A stretch of 6,877 bases of DNA, taken from Erysipelothrix rhusiopathiae. GTDB lineage: Bacteria > Bacillota_I > Bacilli_A > Erysipelotrichales > Erysipelotrichaceae. The stretch is taken from contig CADBTK010000246.1 in the NCBI GenBank assembly GCA_902797585.1, positions 1 to 6,877 of the forward strand, given 5' to 3'. The notes beneath the pieces were generated by a model that was not told the origin of the DNA, made no database searches, and saw nothing but the letters and a program-made list of their open reading frames with translations. Positions 1 through 5,680 of this stretch are shown piece after piece; the first letter of the stretch is position 1; each line of letters begins with the position of its first letter. The position numbers were made by a program, and so were the translations under genes.

Positions 1-1
1 T

Positions 2-745
2 ATGTATCGATTTGGAAAGATTGATCGAAATGCCACAGGATTATATTTAGAGGAAAAAAGTAAACAATATCTTTTCCTTCGTAATGGTTTCCAAGATGTA
101 AAGTATGTAGGAATTGTTCTAAATCCAACTACAGGGAAATGGACATTTGTACAAAAGGGAACAACAGGGACTTATACAGGGATTGCTAAAAGCATTGAGA
201 ATGGTCGTTGGTACTTCTGTAGAAAAGGAATTCTTGATTGGAATTTCACTGGAGTGGCCAAAAGTATTGAAAACGGTAAATGGTATCATTGTAAAAAGGG
301 TGCCTTGGATTGGAATTTTACTGGATTATCTAAAAGTGTCGAAAATGGAAAGTGGTATTTCTCTAGAAAAGGGGCTTTAGATTGGAGTTTTACTGGTATC
401 GCAAAATCGATTCAAAATGGACGCTGGTATTTTGCTCGTAAAGGAGCCTTGGACTGGTCTTTTACTGGACTTGCTAAAAGTGTTGAAAATGGAAAGTGGT
501 ATTACTGCAACAAAGGAGCTTTGGATTGGAAATATAATGGGCTTGCCAAAAGCGTACAGAATGGAAAGTATTATTATGTTAATAAAGGAGCTCTAGACTG
601 GAACTATTCTGGAACAATATTTCATAAGGTAGATAAAAAATGGGTCGTTATTAAAAAGGGAACCATAGATCAAACATACAATGGAAAACTAGTGTGTACA
701 GATAATAAAGAAAGAAACTTTCTTTCTGGTATAGAAGCTATATAG
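2..745 (+). CDS. C-terminal part of a tandem-repeat, probably cell-surface/wall-binding protein (5' end outside window)
   Basis: The frame is open to the window edge and the first Met falls inside a degenerate repeat unit (its F-G-K-I-D corresponds to K-G-A-L-D in later units), so the true start very likely lies upstream. All 247 visible residues are repeats of about 24 residues: two degenerate units (about residues 12-58), six well-conserved units (59-202), one degenerate unit (203-226) and a short tail. Each good unit carries NG(K/R)(W/Y)Y, then KG(A/I)LDW and (F/Y)(T/S/N)G, with Cys before the second half in several units. Aromatic/Gly repeats of this kind are known from choline-binding-like and other wall-binding domains of secreted Gram-positive proteins, which is the inferred role; the ligand cannot be told. 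No LPXTG anchor or membrane segment is seen at the C-terminus. It ends at its own terminator and is not part of the rpsB operon. No catalytic domain is visible, so the whole-protein function is unknown. Confidence 0.75.
   Translation: MYRFGKIDRNATGLYLEEKSKQYLFLRNGFQDVKYVGIVLNPTTGKWTFVQKGTTGTYTGIAKSIENGRWYFCRKGILDWNFTGVAKSIENGKWYHCKKGALDWNFTGLSKSVENGKWYFSRKGALDWSFTGIAKSIQNGRWYFARKGALDWSFTGLAKSVENGKWYYCNKGALDWKYNGLAKSVQNGKYYYVNKGALDWNYSGTIFHKVDKKWVVIKKGTIDQTYNGKLVCTDNKERNFLSGIEAI
176..679 (+). repeat. 72-bp in-frame tandem repeats (7 units)
   Basis: Units start at 176, 248, 320, 392, 464, 536 and 608, each exactly 72 bp (24 codons). The first six are well conserved at protein level (TG-x-(A/S)-KS start, NG(K/R)W, KG-x-LDW end) but differ at many third positions; the seventh is diverged. 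Exact period with no indels suggests expansion by unequal recombination or slippage followed by divergence under selection for the protein fold. Copy number may differ between strains. Confidence 0.9.
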
Positions 746-755
746 AAGCATAATT

Positions 756-795
756 AAATGAATCAGAAAAAAATTGTATCCTGATTCATTTTTTT
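756..795 (+). terminator. Intrinsic terminator after the repeat-protein gene
   Basis: An 11-bp stem (AAATGAATCAG at 756-766 with its perfect complement at 781-791) encloses a 14-nt A-rich loop and runs into a T tract (789-795). It lies 10 nt after the TAG stop of the repeat-protein gene and isolates that gene from the rpsB operon. Confidence 0.88.
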
Positions 796-805
796 ATTTC
801 TTTTG

Positions 806-834
806 TTGAATTATAGAACACGATTTGATATGAT
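806..834 (+). promoter_or_regulatory. Probable sigma-A promoter of rpsB-tsf
   Basis: A -35-like TTGAAT (806-811) and a -10-like TATGAT (829-834) are separated by 17 bp, directly after the upstream terminator and before the rpsB leader. Transcription would start near 841, giving a leader of about 104 nt. This was read by eye; the -35 matches the consensus at four of six positions and the -10 at five of six. Confidence 0.65.
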
Positions 835-840
835 AAATCG

Positions 841-938
841 GCACGAGTGTGCAAAATACACACATCATGGATTCGTTTGCCCGTGCACCCAAGGGTGTTG
901 CATTCGTTTGAAATGATGGAGGAGTAACGGAAAGGTGG
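841..938 (+). promoter_or_regulatory. Structured rpsB 5' leader, candidate ribosomal-protein autoregulatory RNA
   Basis: The untranslated leader contains several complementary segments. GTGTG 847-851 pairs with CACAC 859-863 as a hairpin. ATCAT 864-868 pairs with ATGAT 913-917 and encloses a CACC/GGTG hairpin (886-889 with 894-897). The 9-mer ATTCGTTTG occurs twice inside that loop (871-879 and 902-910). GCACG 841-845 can also pair with CGTGC 882-886, which crosses the second helix (a pseudoknot or an alternative fold). The ribosome binding site is AAAGGTGG (931-938), 6 nt before the ATG. A stronger GGAGGAG (918-924) lies 20 nt before the start, too far to act directly. Ribosomal protein operons in Firmicutes are often controlled through such leaders; binding of S2 is inference. 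Confidence 0.5.
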
Positions 939-944
939 ACTTAT

Positions 945-1892
945 ATGTCAAGAATTGTACCAATGAGAAAATTATTAGAGGCTGGTGTTCACTTCGGACA
1001 TCAAACTCGCCGCTGGAACCCAAAGATGAAACCATACATCTACACCAGCAGAAACGGAGTTTACATTGTAGACTTAAACATTACCTTGGATGAAATTGAA
1101 GAAGCATACCAAGAATTGAAAACCATCAGTGAAAATGGTGGAAAAGTATTATTCGTAGGAACTAAAAAACAAGCTGCTGACATTATTGAAGCACAAGCTT
1201 TACGTTCTGGAAGTTTCTATGTAAACAAACGTTGGTTAGGAGGAATGTTAACTAACTTCCGTACTATCCAAAAACGTGTTCGTCGCTTGATTGAAATTGA
1301 AGAAATGGAAGCAAGTGGAAAAATTGAAGTTTACACTAAAAAAGAACAAGCGAACTTACGTAAAGAAAAAGCAAAATTAGAAAACTCTTTAGGTGGAGTT
1401 AAAGAAATGAAAAAATTGCCAGATGCTGTATTCGTAGTTGACCCTAAGGAAGAACACAATGCAGTAGCTGAAGCTAAAAAATTGGGAATTCCTGTATTCG
1501 CAATGTTGGATACAAACTGTGATCCAGATGACGCTACATACCCAATCGCTTCTAACGATGATTCTAACCGTTCAATTGAATTGATTACTACATTGTTAGC
1601 AGATGCAATCGTAGATGCAAAACAAGGTGTCTTAGAACAAGCTTACTTAGAAGACACTGAAGACGATGTAAACATGGATGATGTAATCAAACGTGTAGAA
1701 GAACAAATTGCTGAAAACGAACGTCGTCGTCGTCAACGTAATGAAGAACGTCGTCGTCGTCAACAAGAACGTCGTAACCGTCGTTTCAACCGTAACCAAC
1801 AACGTGATGCTCAACCAGCTGAAAAAACAGAAGAAAAACCAGCTGTAAAAGAAGCACCAGTTGTTGAAGCAAAAGCAGAAACTGCTGAATAA
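945..1892 (+). CDS. rpsB: 30S ribosomal protein S2 with long Arg-rich C-terminal extension
   Basis: S2 binds the 30S subunit at the head-body junction near S1 and the mRNA exit side. The N-terminal family signature LLEAGVHFGHQTRRWNPKM starts at residue 10, followed by RNGVYIVDL (36-44), KVLFVGTKKQA (67-77), YVNKRWLGGMLTNF (92-105), LPDAVFVVDP (158-167) and DTNCDPD (189-195), so the whole conserved fold is present. The start fits the usual few residues before LLEAGVHFGHQ. At 315 residues it is about 70 longer than typical Bacilli S2 (near 240-260). The extra C-terminus (about 235-315) goes from acidic (EDTEDDVNMDD) to an Arg cluster (260-287, many CGT codons) to a Glu/Lys/Ala/Pro tail. It is first in its operon; tsf follows 17 bp later, the near-universal rpsB-tsf pairing. 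Confidence 0.97.
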   Translation: MSRIVPMRKLLEAGVHFGHQTRRWNPKMKPYIYTSRNGVYIVDLNITLDEIEEAYQELKTISENGGKVLFVGTKKQAADIIEAQALRSGSFYVNKRWLGGMLTNFRTIQKRVRRLIEIEEMEASGKIEVYTKKEQANLRKEKAKLENSLGGVKEMKKLPDAVFVVDPKEEHNAVAEAKKLGIPVFAMLDTNCDPDDATYPIASNDDSNRSIELITTLLADAIVDAKQGVLEQAYLEDTEDDVNMDDVIKRVEEQIAENERRRRQRNEERRRRQQERRNRRFNRNQQRDAQPAEKTEEKPAVKEAPVVEAKAETAE

Positions 1893-1909
1893 TTTAAGGA
1901 GGACTTTGT

Positions 1910-2797
1910 ATGATTACTGCAGCTCAAGTAAAAGAGTTACGTGAAAAAACAGGTGCCGGAATGATGGACTGTAAAAAAGCATTGACCGAAACTGATGGAG
2001 ATATGCAAAAAGCCATTGACTGGTTGCGTGAACAAGGAATCGCAAAATCTGATAAAAAATCTGGACGTATTGCTGCTGAAGGATTGACTCGTGTTGCCAC
2101 TAGTGGAAACACAGCTGTATTGTTCGAAGTAAACTCTGAAACTAAAAAAAAAAAAAAAAACGAAAAATTCTTACACGTATTAGATGTATTACAAGAAGCT
2201 TTATTAGAAGCAAAACCTGCTAGTGATGCAGCTGCTTTAGAAGTTTCTACATCTGAAGGAACAGTGAACGACTTGATCGTTGATGCAACAGCAACTATCG
2301 GAGAAAAAATTAGTTTCCGTCGTGTGAATGTATTAGAAAAAGCGGATGATGAAGTATTCGGAACTTACATGCACATGGGTGGAACAATCTCTTCTGCCGT
2401 TGTATTAAAAGGAACAAATGATGAAACTGTAGCTAAAAACTTAGCTATGCAAGTAGCATCTATGGCTCCTATTTACAAAACTGAAGCAGACATTCCTGCT
2501 GATGAATTAAACCACGAAAAAGAATTACAATCTCAAATGATGAAAGATGACCCTAAAATGGCTGGTAAACCAGAAAAAGTTTTAGAAGGAATCTTAGCTG
2601 GGAAAGTAAAAAAACACTTCAAAGATTTATGTTTAGCTGACCAAGAATTCTTCTTGGATCCTAAAAAATCTGTTTCTCAATACTTGAAAGAACAAAATGC
2701 AGAAGTAGTTAAATTTGTTCGTTTCCAAGTAGGAGAAGGAATGGAGAAAAAAGAAGAAAACTTCGCTGAAGAAGTTATGTCTCAAATCAAAGGTTAA
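1910..2797 (+). CDS. tsf: Elongation factor Ts with its TDFVA catalytic motif replaced by poly-lysine
   Basis: EF-Ts is the cytosolic exchange factor that releases GDP from EF-Tu. The UBA-like N-terminal domain (residues 1-55: KELREKTGAGMMDCKKAL from 8, then AIDWLREQGIAK and GRIAAEGL), the core (DATATIGEKISFRR about 125-138; MHMGG about 154-158) and the C-terminal helices ending in VGEGMEKKEENFAEEVMSQ are all normal, and 295 residues is the expected length for Bacilli. The exception is residues 79-83. The family reads SETDFVAKN, here SETKKKKKN, from an uninterrupted run of 17 A. The Asp-Phe pair lost here (E. coli Asp80/Phe81) is the part that enters EF-Tu next to the Mg2+ site, so as written the protein should be severely impaired. 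The ribosome binding site AAGGAGG (1896-1902) lies 7 nt before the ATG. A terminator follows. Identity is certain; whether it is active, or the sequence correct here, is doubtful. Confidence 0.95.
   Translation: MITAAQVKELREKTGAGMMDCKKALTETDGDMQKAIDWLREQGIAKSDKKSGRIAAEGLTRVATSGNTAVLFEVNSETKKKKKNEKFLHVLDVLQEALLEAKPASDAAALEVSTSEGTVNDLIVDATATIGEKISFRRVNVLEKADDEVFGTYMHMGGTISSAVVLKGTNDETVAKNLAMQVASMAPIYKTEADIPADELNHEKELQSQMMKDDPKMAGKPEKVLEGILAGKVKKHFKDLCLADQEFFLDPKKSVSQYLKEQNAEVVKFVRFQVGEGMEKKEENFAEEVMSQIKG
2144..2160 (+). repeat. 17-nt poly(A) tract inside tsf, replacing conserved codons
   Basis: The run spans five AAA codons (residues 79-83) and the first two bases of the AAC codon for Asn84. 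In the normal gene only the last five A (Lys83 plus the start of Asn84) would be expected. The first twelve occupy exactly the place of the Asp-Phe-Val-Ala codons. It is by far the longest homopolymer in the window. Confidence 0.95.
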
Positions 2798-2806
2798 TTC
2801 CAATAT

Positions 2807-2837
2807 AAGAAACTGTCTTGTGCAGTTTCTTTTTTTT
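2807..2837 (+). terminator. Intrinsic terminator after tsf
   Basis: A 9-bp stem (AAGAAACTG 2807-2815 with CAGTTTCTT 2823-2831) and a 7-nt loop are followed by a run of T (2830-2837) and further T after one G. It lies 9 nt after the tsf stop and closes the rpsB-tsf unit. Confidence 0.9.
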
Positions 2838-2864
2838 GTTTTTGATATTAAACTATTGTATAAT
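2836..2864 (+). promoter_or_regulatory. Probable promoter of pyrH-frr
   Basis: A perfect -10 TATAAT (2859-2864) lies 17 bp downstream of a weak -35-like TTGTTT (2836-2841) that overlaps the T tail of the tsf terminator. The start would be near 2871, so the pyrH leader is only about 20 nt, just enough for the ribosome binding site AAAGGAGA (2877-2884). Confidence 0.65.
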
Positions 2865-2892
2865 TGTTTTGAATTTAAAGGAGAGATTTCAT

Positions 2893-3606
2893 ATGTATAA
2901 ACGAGTTCTATTGAAAATCAGTGGAGAAGCTCTTGCAGGTAATGGACAACCATTTGATGCAGATGTATTGCATCGTTTAGCGCTTGAATTAAAAGAAGTT
3001 CAAGAATCTGGTGTAGAGTTGGCCGTTGTCGTCGGGGGTGGAAACTTTATACGTGGAAAAATGATGAGCGAAATGGGTATGAACCGTGCACAAGCTGACT
3101 ACATGGGAATGTTAGGAACAGTTATTAATGCATTAGCGGTTCAAAATGCATTGGAACAAGTTGGTGTACAAACACGTGTACAAACAGCGGTTCATATGCA
3201 ACAAGTCGCTGAACCATATATCTTACGTCGTGCCATTCGTCACTTGGAAAAAGGACGTGTTGTTATTTTTGGAGCTGGAACAGGTTCACCATACTTTAGT
3301 ACAGATACTACTGCTGCATTACGAGCAAGCGAAATTGGAGCCGATGTTATCCTTATGGCTAAAAATGGAGTGGATGGAGTATACGATAGCGATCCAAAAA
3401 CAAATCCAAATGCTGAAAAATTCGATAGTTTATACTATATGGATGTCTTAAATAAAGGATTACAAGTAATGGATTCAACCGCAATTAGTATGTGTATGGA
3501 TAATGATATTGATTTGGTTGTCTTCAACATGAATGAAGGTGGAAACATCTTAAAAGCAGTCAAACAAGAAGTAAATGGAACTGTAATCACAAAGAAAAAA
3601 GATTAG
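2893..3606 (+). CDS. pyrH: Uridylate (UMP) kinase
   Basis: PyrH is the hexameric bacterial UMP kinase of the amino-acid-kinase fold. It phosphorylates UMP to UDP with ATP and feeds pyrimidine and UDP-sugar synthesis; it is unrelated to eukaryotic UMP/CMP kinases. The visible motifs are KISGEALAG (8-16), [11 protein letters not shown] (45-55, nucleotide/phosphate loop), DYMGMLGT (69-76), VAEPYI (105-110) and [17 protein letters not shown] (129-145, UMP-binding region), then [19 protein letters not shown] and [15 protein letters not shown]. The product is 237 residues, the usual size. The ATG at 2893 was chosen because it has AAAGGAGA 8 nt upstream and starts where the family starts ([13 protein letters not shown]). 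The frame is open 25 codons further upstream, but that stretch would begin in the terminator loop and overlap the promoter. Its stop codon overlaps the frr ribosome binding site. Confidence 0.97.
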   Translation: MYKRVLLKISGEALAGNGQPFDADVLHRLALELKEVQESGVELAVVVGGGNFIRGKMMSEMGMNRAQADYMGMLGTVINALAVQNALEQVGVQTRVQTAVHMQQVAEPYILRRAIRHLEKGRVVIFGAGTGSPYFSTDTTAALRASEIGADVILMAKNGVDGVYDSDPKTNPNAEKFDSLYYMDVLNKGLQVMDSTAISMCMDNDIDLVVFNMNEGGNILKAVKQEVNGTVITKKKD

Positions 3607-3616
3607 GAGAAATAAT

Positions 3617-4162
3617 ATGAGTGAAATTTTAGAAAAAGCTGAATCTCGCATGCAACATGCGATTGAAAATTTAGAAAGCAATTTACGTACAATTCGTACT
3701 GGTCGTGCCAACTCTCAAATTTTAGACCGAGTTGAAGTGGATTATTATGGAGCACCTACTCCAATTAACCAAATGGCTTCTATTCAAGTAGTAGAAGGAA
3801 CACAATTGGTGATTAAACCTTATGACCGTTCTATTATTAAGAATATTGCAGCAGCTATTCAAGCGGCTAATCTTGGATTGAATCCTCAAGCAGAAGGGGA
3901 TATCATTCGTATCCAAGTACCTTCTTTAACAGAAGATCGTCGTAAAGAATTAGCTAAAGAAGCACATAAATATGGAGAAGAAGCCAAAGTTGCGATTCGT
4001 AATATTCGTCGTGATGCCAATGATGCGATTAAAAAAGATAAAGAATTGCGTGAAGATGAAGAAAAAGCTGCATTGGAAGATTCACAAAAATTAACCGATA
4101 AATTTAGTAAAAAAATCGATGAAATCATCGAAAACAAACAAGCAGATATATTAAGCGTATAA
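3617..4162 (+). CDS. frr: Ribosome recycling factor (RRF)
   Basis: RRF works with EF-G to split post-termination ribosomes and mimics the shape of tRNA. The two-domain layout is readable. The helical domain I is formed by the N-terminus (LRTIRTGRANSQILDRV, 23-39) and the C-terminal half (LTEDRRKELAKEAHKYGEEAKVAIRNIRRDAND). The beta domain II lies between (VDYYGAPTPINQMASI to GDIIRIQVPSL). The RNIRRDAND segment with its conserved arginines is intact. It has 181 residues versus about 185 in well-known members; the segment between RRDAND and QKLTDK appears about three residues shorter, which is probably harmless. The ribosome binding site AGGAGA (3605-3610) overlaps the pyrH stop, so the two genes are likely translationally linked. 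Its own stop overlaps the start of a terminator hairpin. Confidence 0.97.
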   Translation: MSEILEKAESRMQHAIENLESNLRTIRTGRANSQILDRVEVDYYGAPTPINQMASIQVVEGTQLVIKPYDRSIIKNIAAAIQAANLGLNPQAEGDIIRIQVPSLTEDRRKELAKEAHKYGEEAKVAIRNIRRDANDAIKKDKELREDEEKAALEDSQKLTDKFSKKIDEIIENKQADILSV

Positions 4163-4187
4163 AACCCAATACTCTTTGGGTTTTTTT
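4161..4187 (+). terminator. Intrinsic terminator/attenuator between frr and uppS
   Basis: A 9-bp stem (AAAACCCAA 4161-4169 with TTGGGTTTT 4176-4184), a 6-nt loop and a T run (4181-4187). The left arm begins inside the frr stop codon (4160-4162), and uppS starts only 17 nt after the T run. No convincing promoter is seen between hairpin and uppS, so some read-through is probably needed to express uppS-cdsA-rseP; the element may set the ratio between the two parts of the operon. Confidence 0.82.
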
Positions 4188-4204
4188 AGAAATGAGGGAT
4201 CGAT

Positions 4205-4897
4205 ATGACACCCAAAACGGTTGCCATTATTATGGATGGAAATGGACGATGGGCCAAAGCGCAAGGTTTACCACGAACTGCCGGTCATAAACAAGGGGCA
4301 CAAAATGTAAAGACCATTGCCTTAGAAGCACAACGTCTAGGTGTACAAAAATTAATCTTATATGCCTTTAGTACAGAGAACTGGAAGCGACCAGAAGATG
4401 AAGTTTCTTACTTGTGTAAGCTACCAAGCGTTTTCTTTTCTCAATACTTAAAAGACTTATTAAAAAATAACATCCGTGTTAGTTTTGCAGGAGAAATCGA
4501 TCGATTCCCTCAATCAACACAAGATGTAATCAATGATGCTGTCGCTAAAACTAGCCAATGTACAGGATTGGAATTATGTTTTGCGATTAATTATGGATCA
4601 AGAAGAGAATTGGTATTAGGAATGCGTCAATATGCCCGAGATGTATTAGATGGCAAAGTTGATATCAATATTGAAGAAGATCAAGTATCGCAATATTTAT
4701 TTGTTCCAGAAGATATCGATTTAATGATTCGTACTAGTGGAGAACTTCGTATTTCAAATTACTTATTGTGGCAAATTGCCTATGCGGAGCTTATCTTTAC
4801 ACCATTAGCTTGGCCTGAATTTGATGAAGCAGCTTTACAAGATTGTATTAAAGAATTTGAAAGTAGAGATCGTAGATATGGAGGATTGAGCGAATGA
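4205..4897 (+). CDS. uppS: Isoprenyl transferase, undecaprenyl diphosphate synthase
   Basis: This cis-prenyltransferase adds isopentenyl units to farnesyl diphosphate to make the C55 lipid carrier of peptidoglycan and teichoic acid synthesis. Diagnostic motifs are [12 protein letters not shown] (6-17, with the catalytic-site Asp11), [11 protein letters not shown] (21-31), [12 protein letters not shown] (52-63), GEIDRFP (96-102), INYGSR (128-133) and [20 protein letters not shown] (176-195, the diphosphate-binding Arg/Ser and the Glu that helps Mg2+ binding). The 230-residue length is short only because there is almost no sequence before the first motif. An in-frame TGA at 4193 rules out an earlier start. 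A modest ribosome binding site GAGGG (4194-4198) precedes the ATG. The gene overlaps cdsA by 4 bp (ATGA). Confidence 0.96.
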   Translation: MTPKTVAIIMDGNGRWAKAQGLPRTAGHKQGAQNVKTIALEAQRLGVQKLILYAFSTENWKRPEDEVSYLCKLPSVFFSQYLKDLLKNNIRVSFAGEIDRFPQSTQDVINDAVAKTSQCTGLELCFAINYGSRRELVLGMRQYARDVLDGKVDINIEEDQVSQYLFVPEDIDLMIRTSGELRISNYLLWQIAYAELIFTPLAWPEFDEAALQDCIKEFESRDRRYGGLSE

Positions 4898-5661
4898 AAC
4901 AAAGAGTATTAACGGCCCTTGGAATCATTGCCGTTGTCGCTATTCCTTTAATATTCGGATCGATCCCATTGGAAATATTGGCATTGTTTGTTGTAGGGAT
5001 GTCTGCACTAGAATGGGTGCAAGCCAATCCTGCTAGTAATAAATGGCCAAAAGGATTGGTTCCACTATTATTTATCTTAGTGCTGGCTATGCGTTTTATC
5101 CCAGAACATTACACAATGACTGTATTAACATTGTCCATTGTATTATTATGGACAATGACAATCTTTTTTGAAGATGTAAATGTTATAGATGGGTTTTTTT
5201 GTTTAACATATGTTCTCATTTTTTCTATGATTTATCGCACCATTGGTTGGTTGGTAAATTATCATTGGTATTTATTAGTGATCGTACTAGCAACCTATGC
5301 TTCCGATACCGGAGCTTGGTTTGTGGGGCGTAAAATTGGAAGACATAAAATGAACCCACGTTTATCTCCAAAGAAAAGTTGGGAAGGATTCTTTGGAGGA
5401 TGGATTTTTGGAGCCATATTTAGTTTAATCATCTCATTGTTGAGTTTTCATGGTTTAAATACTACTTTGGTTGTGCTACTTTGTTTATTATGTCCAGTGG
5501 TAGCAGAAGTAGGAGATTTGAGTTTCTCGGCGATTAAACGTACCTTTGGTGTTAAGGATTTTTCAAACCTACTACCAGGGCATGGAGGAATTTTAGACCG
5601 TGTGGATTCATTGATGATGAATTTACTTTTATTAACAGTATTACTCCCATTCTTTTTCTAG
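4894..5661 (+). CDS. cdsA: Phosphatidate cytidylyltransferase (CDP-diacylglycerol synthase)
   Basis: This integral membrane enzyme makes CDP-diacylglycerol from phosphatidic acid and CTP, the precursor of phosphatidylglycerol and cardiolipin. Several hydrophobic membrane-spanning stretches fill the first two thirds. The conserved region begins at [17 protein letters not shown] (133-149) and continues with [12 protein letters not shown]. The complete C-terminal family signature follows: S212, K215-R216, K221-D222, H230-G-G, D235-R236 and D238. At 255 residues it has normal length. It starts within the uppS stop (ATGA overlap), with GGAGG at 4880-4884 inside uppS, so translation is coupled to uppS. 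Confidence 0.96.
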   Translation: MKQRVLTALGIIAVVAIPLIFGSIPLEILALFVVGMSALEWVQANPASNKWPKGLVPLLFILVLAMRFIPEHYTMTVLTLSIVLLWTMTIFFEDVNVIDGFFCLTYVLIFSMIYRTIGWLVNYHWYLLVIVLATYASDTGAWFVGRKIGRHKMNPRLSPKKSWEGFFGGWIFGAIFSLIISLLSFHGLNTTLVVLLCLLCPVVAEVGDLSFSAIKRTFGVKDFSNLLPGHGGILDRVDSLMMNLLLLTVLLPFFF

Positions 5662-5676
5662 GAAGGAAGGAAGGAA
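5661..5676 (+). repeat. Four perfect GGAA repeats forming the rseP ribosome binding region
   Basis: The 16-bp (GGAA)4 tract begins at the last base of the cdsA stop codon and ends 4 nt before the rseP ATG, so it supplies several overlapping AAGGAA Shine-Dalgarno-like registers. Gain or loss of a unit would not change either protein and would leave the register nearest the start in place. Confidence 0.8.
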
Positions 5677-5680
5677 TTGT

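Noticed and set aside
176..679. CRISPR-like array
   Set aside because: The 72-bp units are contiguous and in frame within a coding region, with no repeat/spacer alternation.
867..911. Possible 14-codon leader peptide MDSFARAPKGVAFV upstream of rpsB
   Set aside because: It has no Shine-Dalgarno sequence before its ATG, overlaps the proposed leader helices, and shows no run of regulatory codons; its length is expected by chance.
918..924. GGAGGAG as the rpsB ribosome binding site
   Set aside because: It ends 20 nt before the ATG, too far, and no in-frame start lies nearer to it. AAAGGTGG at 931-938 has proper spacing.
2144..2160. Simple homopolymer length error in tsf
   Set aside because: A count error would shift the frame. 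Here the frame and residue count match the family exactly, so substitution of a block rather than an indel is indicated.
2818..2892. A 25-codon N-terminal extension of PyrH
   Set aside because: The upstream ATG lies in the terminator loop, the extension covers the terminator tail, promoter and ribosome binding site, and UMP kinases begin at the [13 protein letters not shown] position.
3146..3451. A 101-residue open frame inside pyrH, and similar frames inside tsf, frr and rseP on both strands
   Set aside because: These are shadows of strongly conserved genes in other frames, with no ribosome binding site and no recognisable protein features.
4140..4165. -10-like TATATT / TATAAA at the end of frr as a uppS promoter
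   Set aside because: No -35-like element lies at suitable distance, and transcripts from there would still have to pass the hairpin at 4161-4187.
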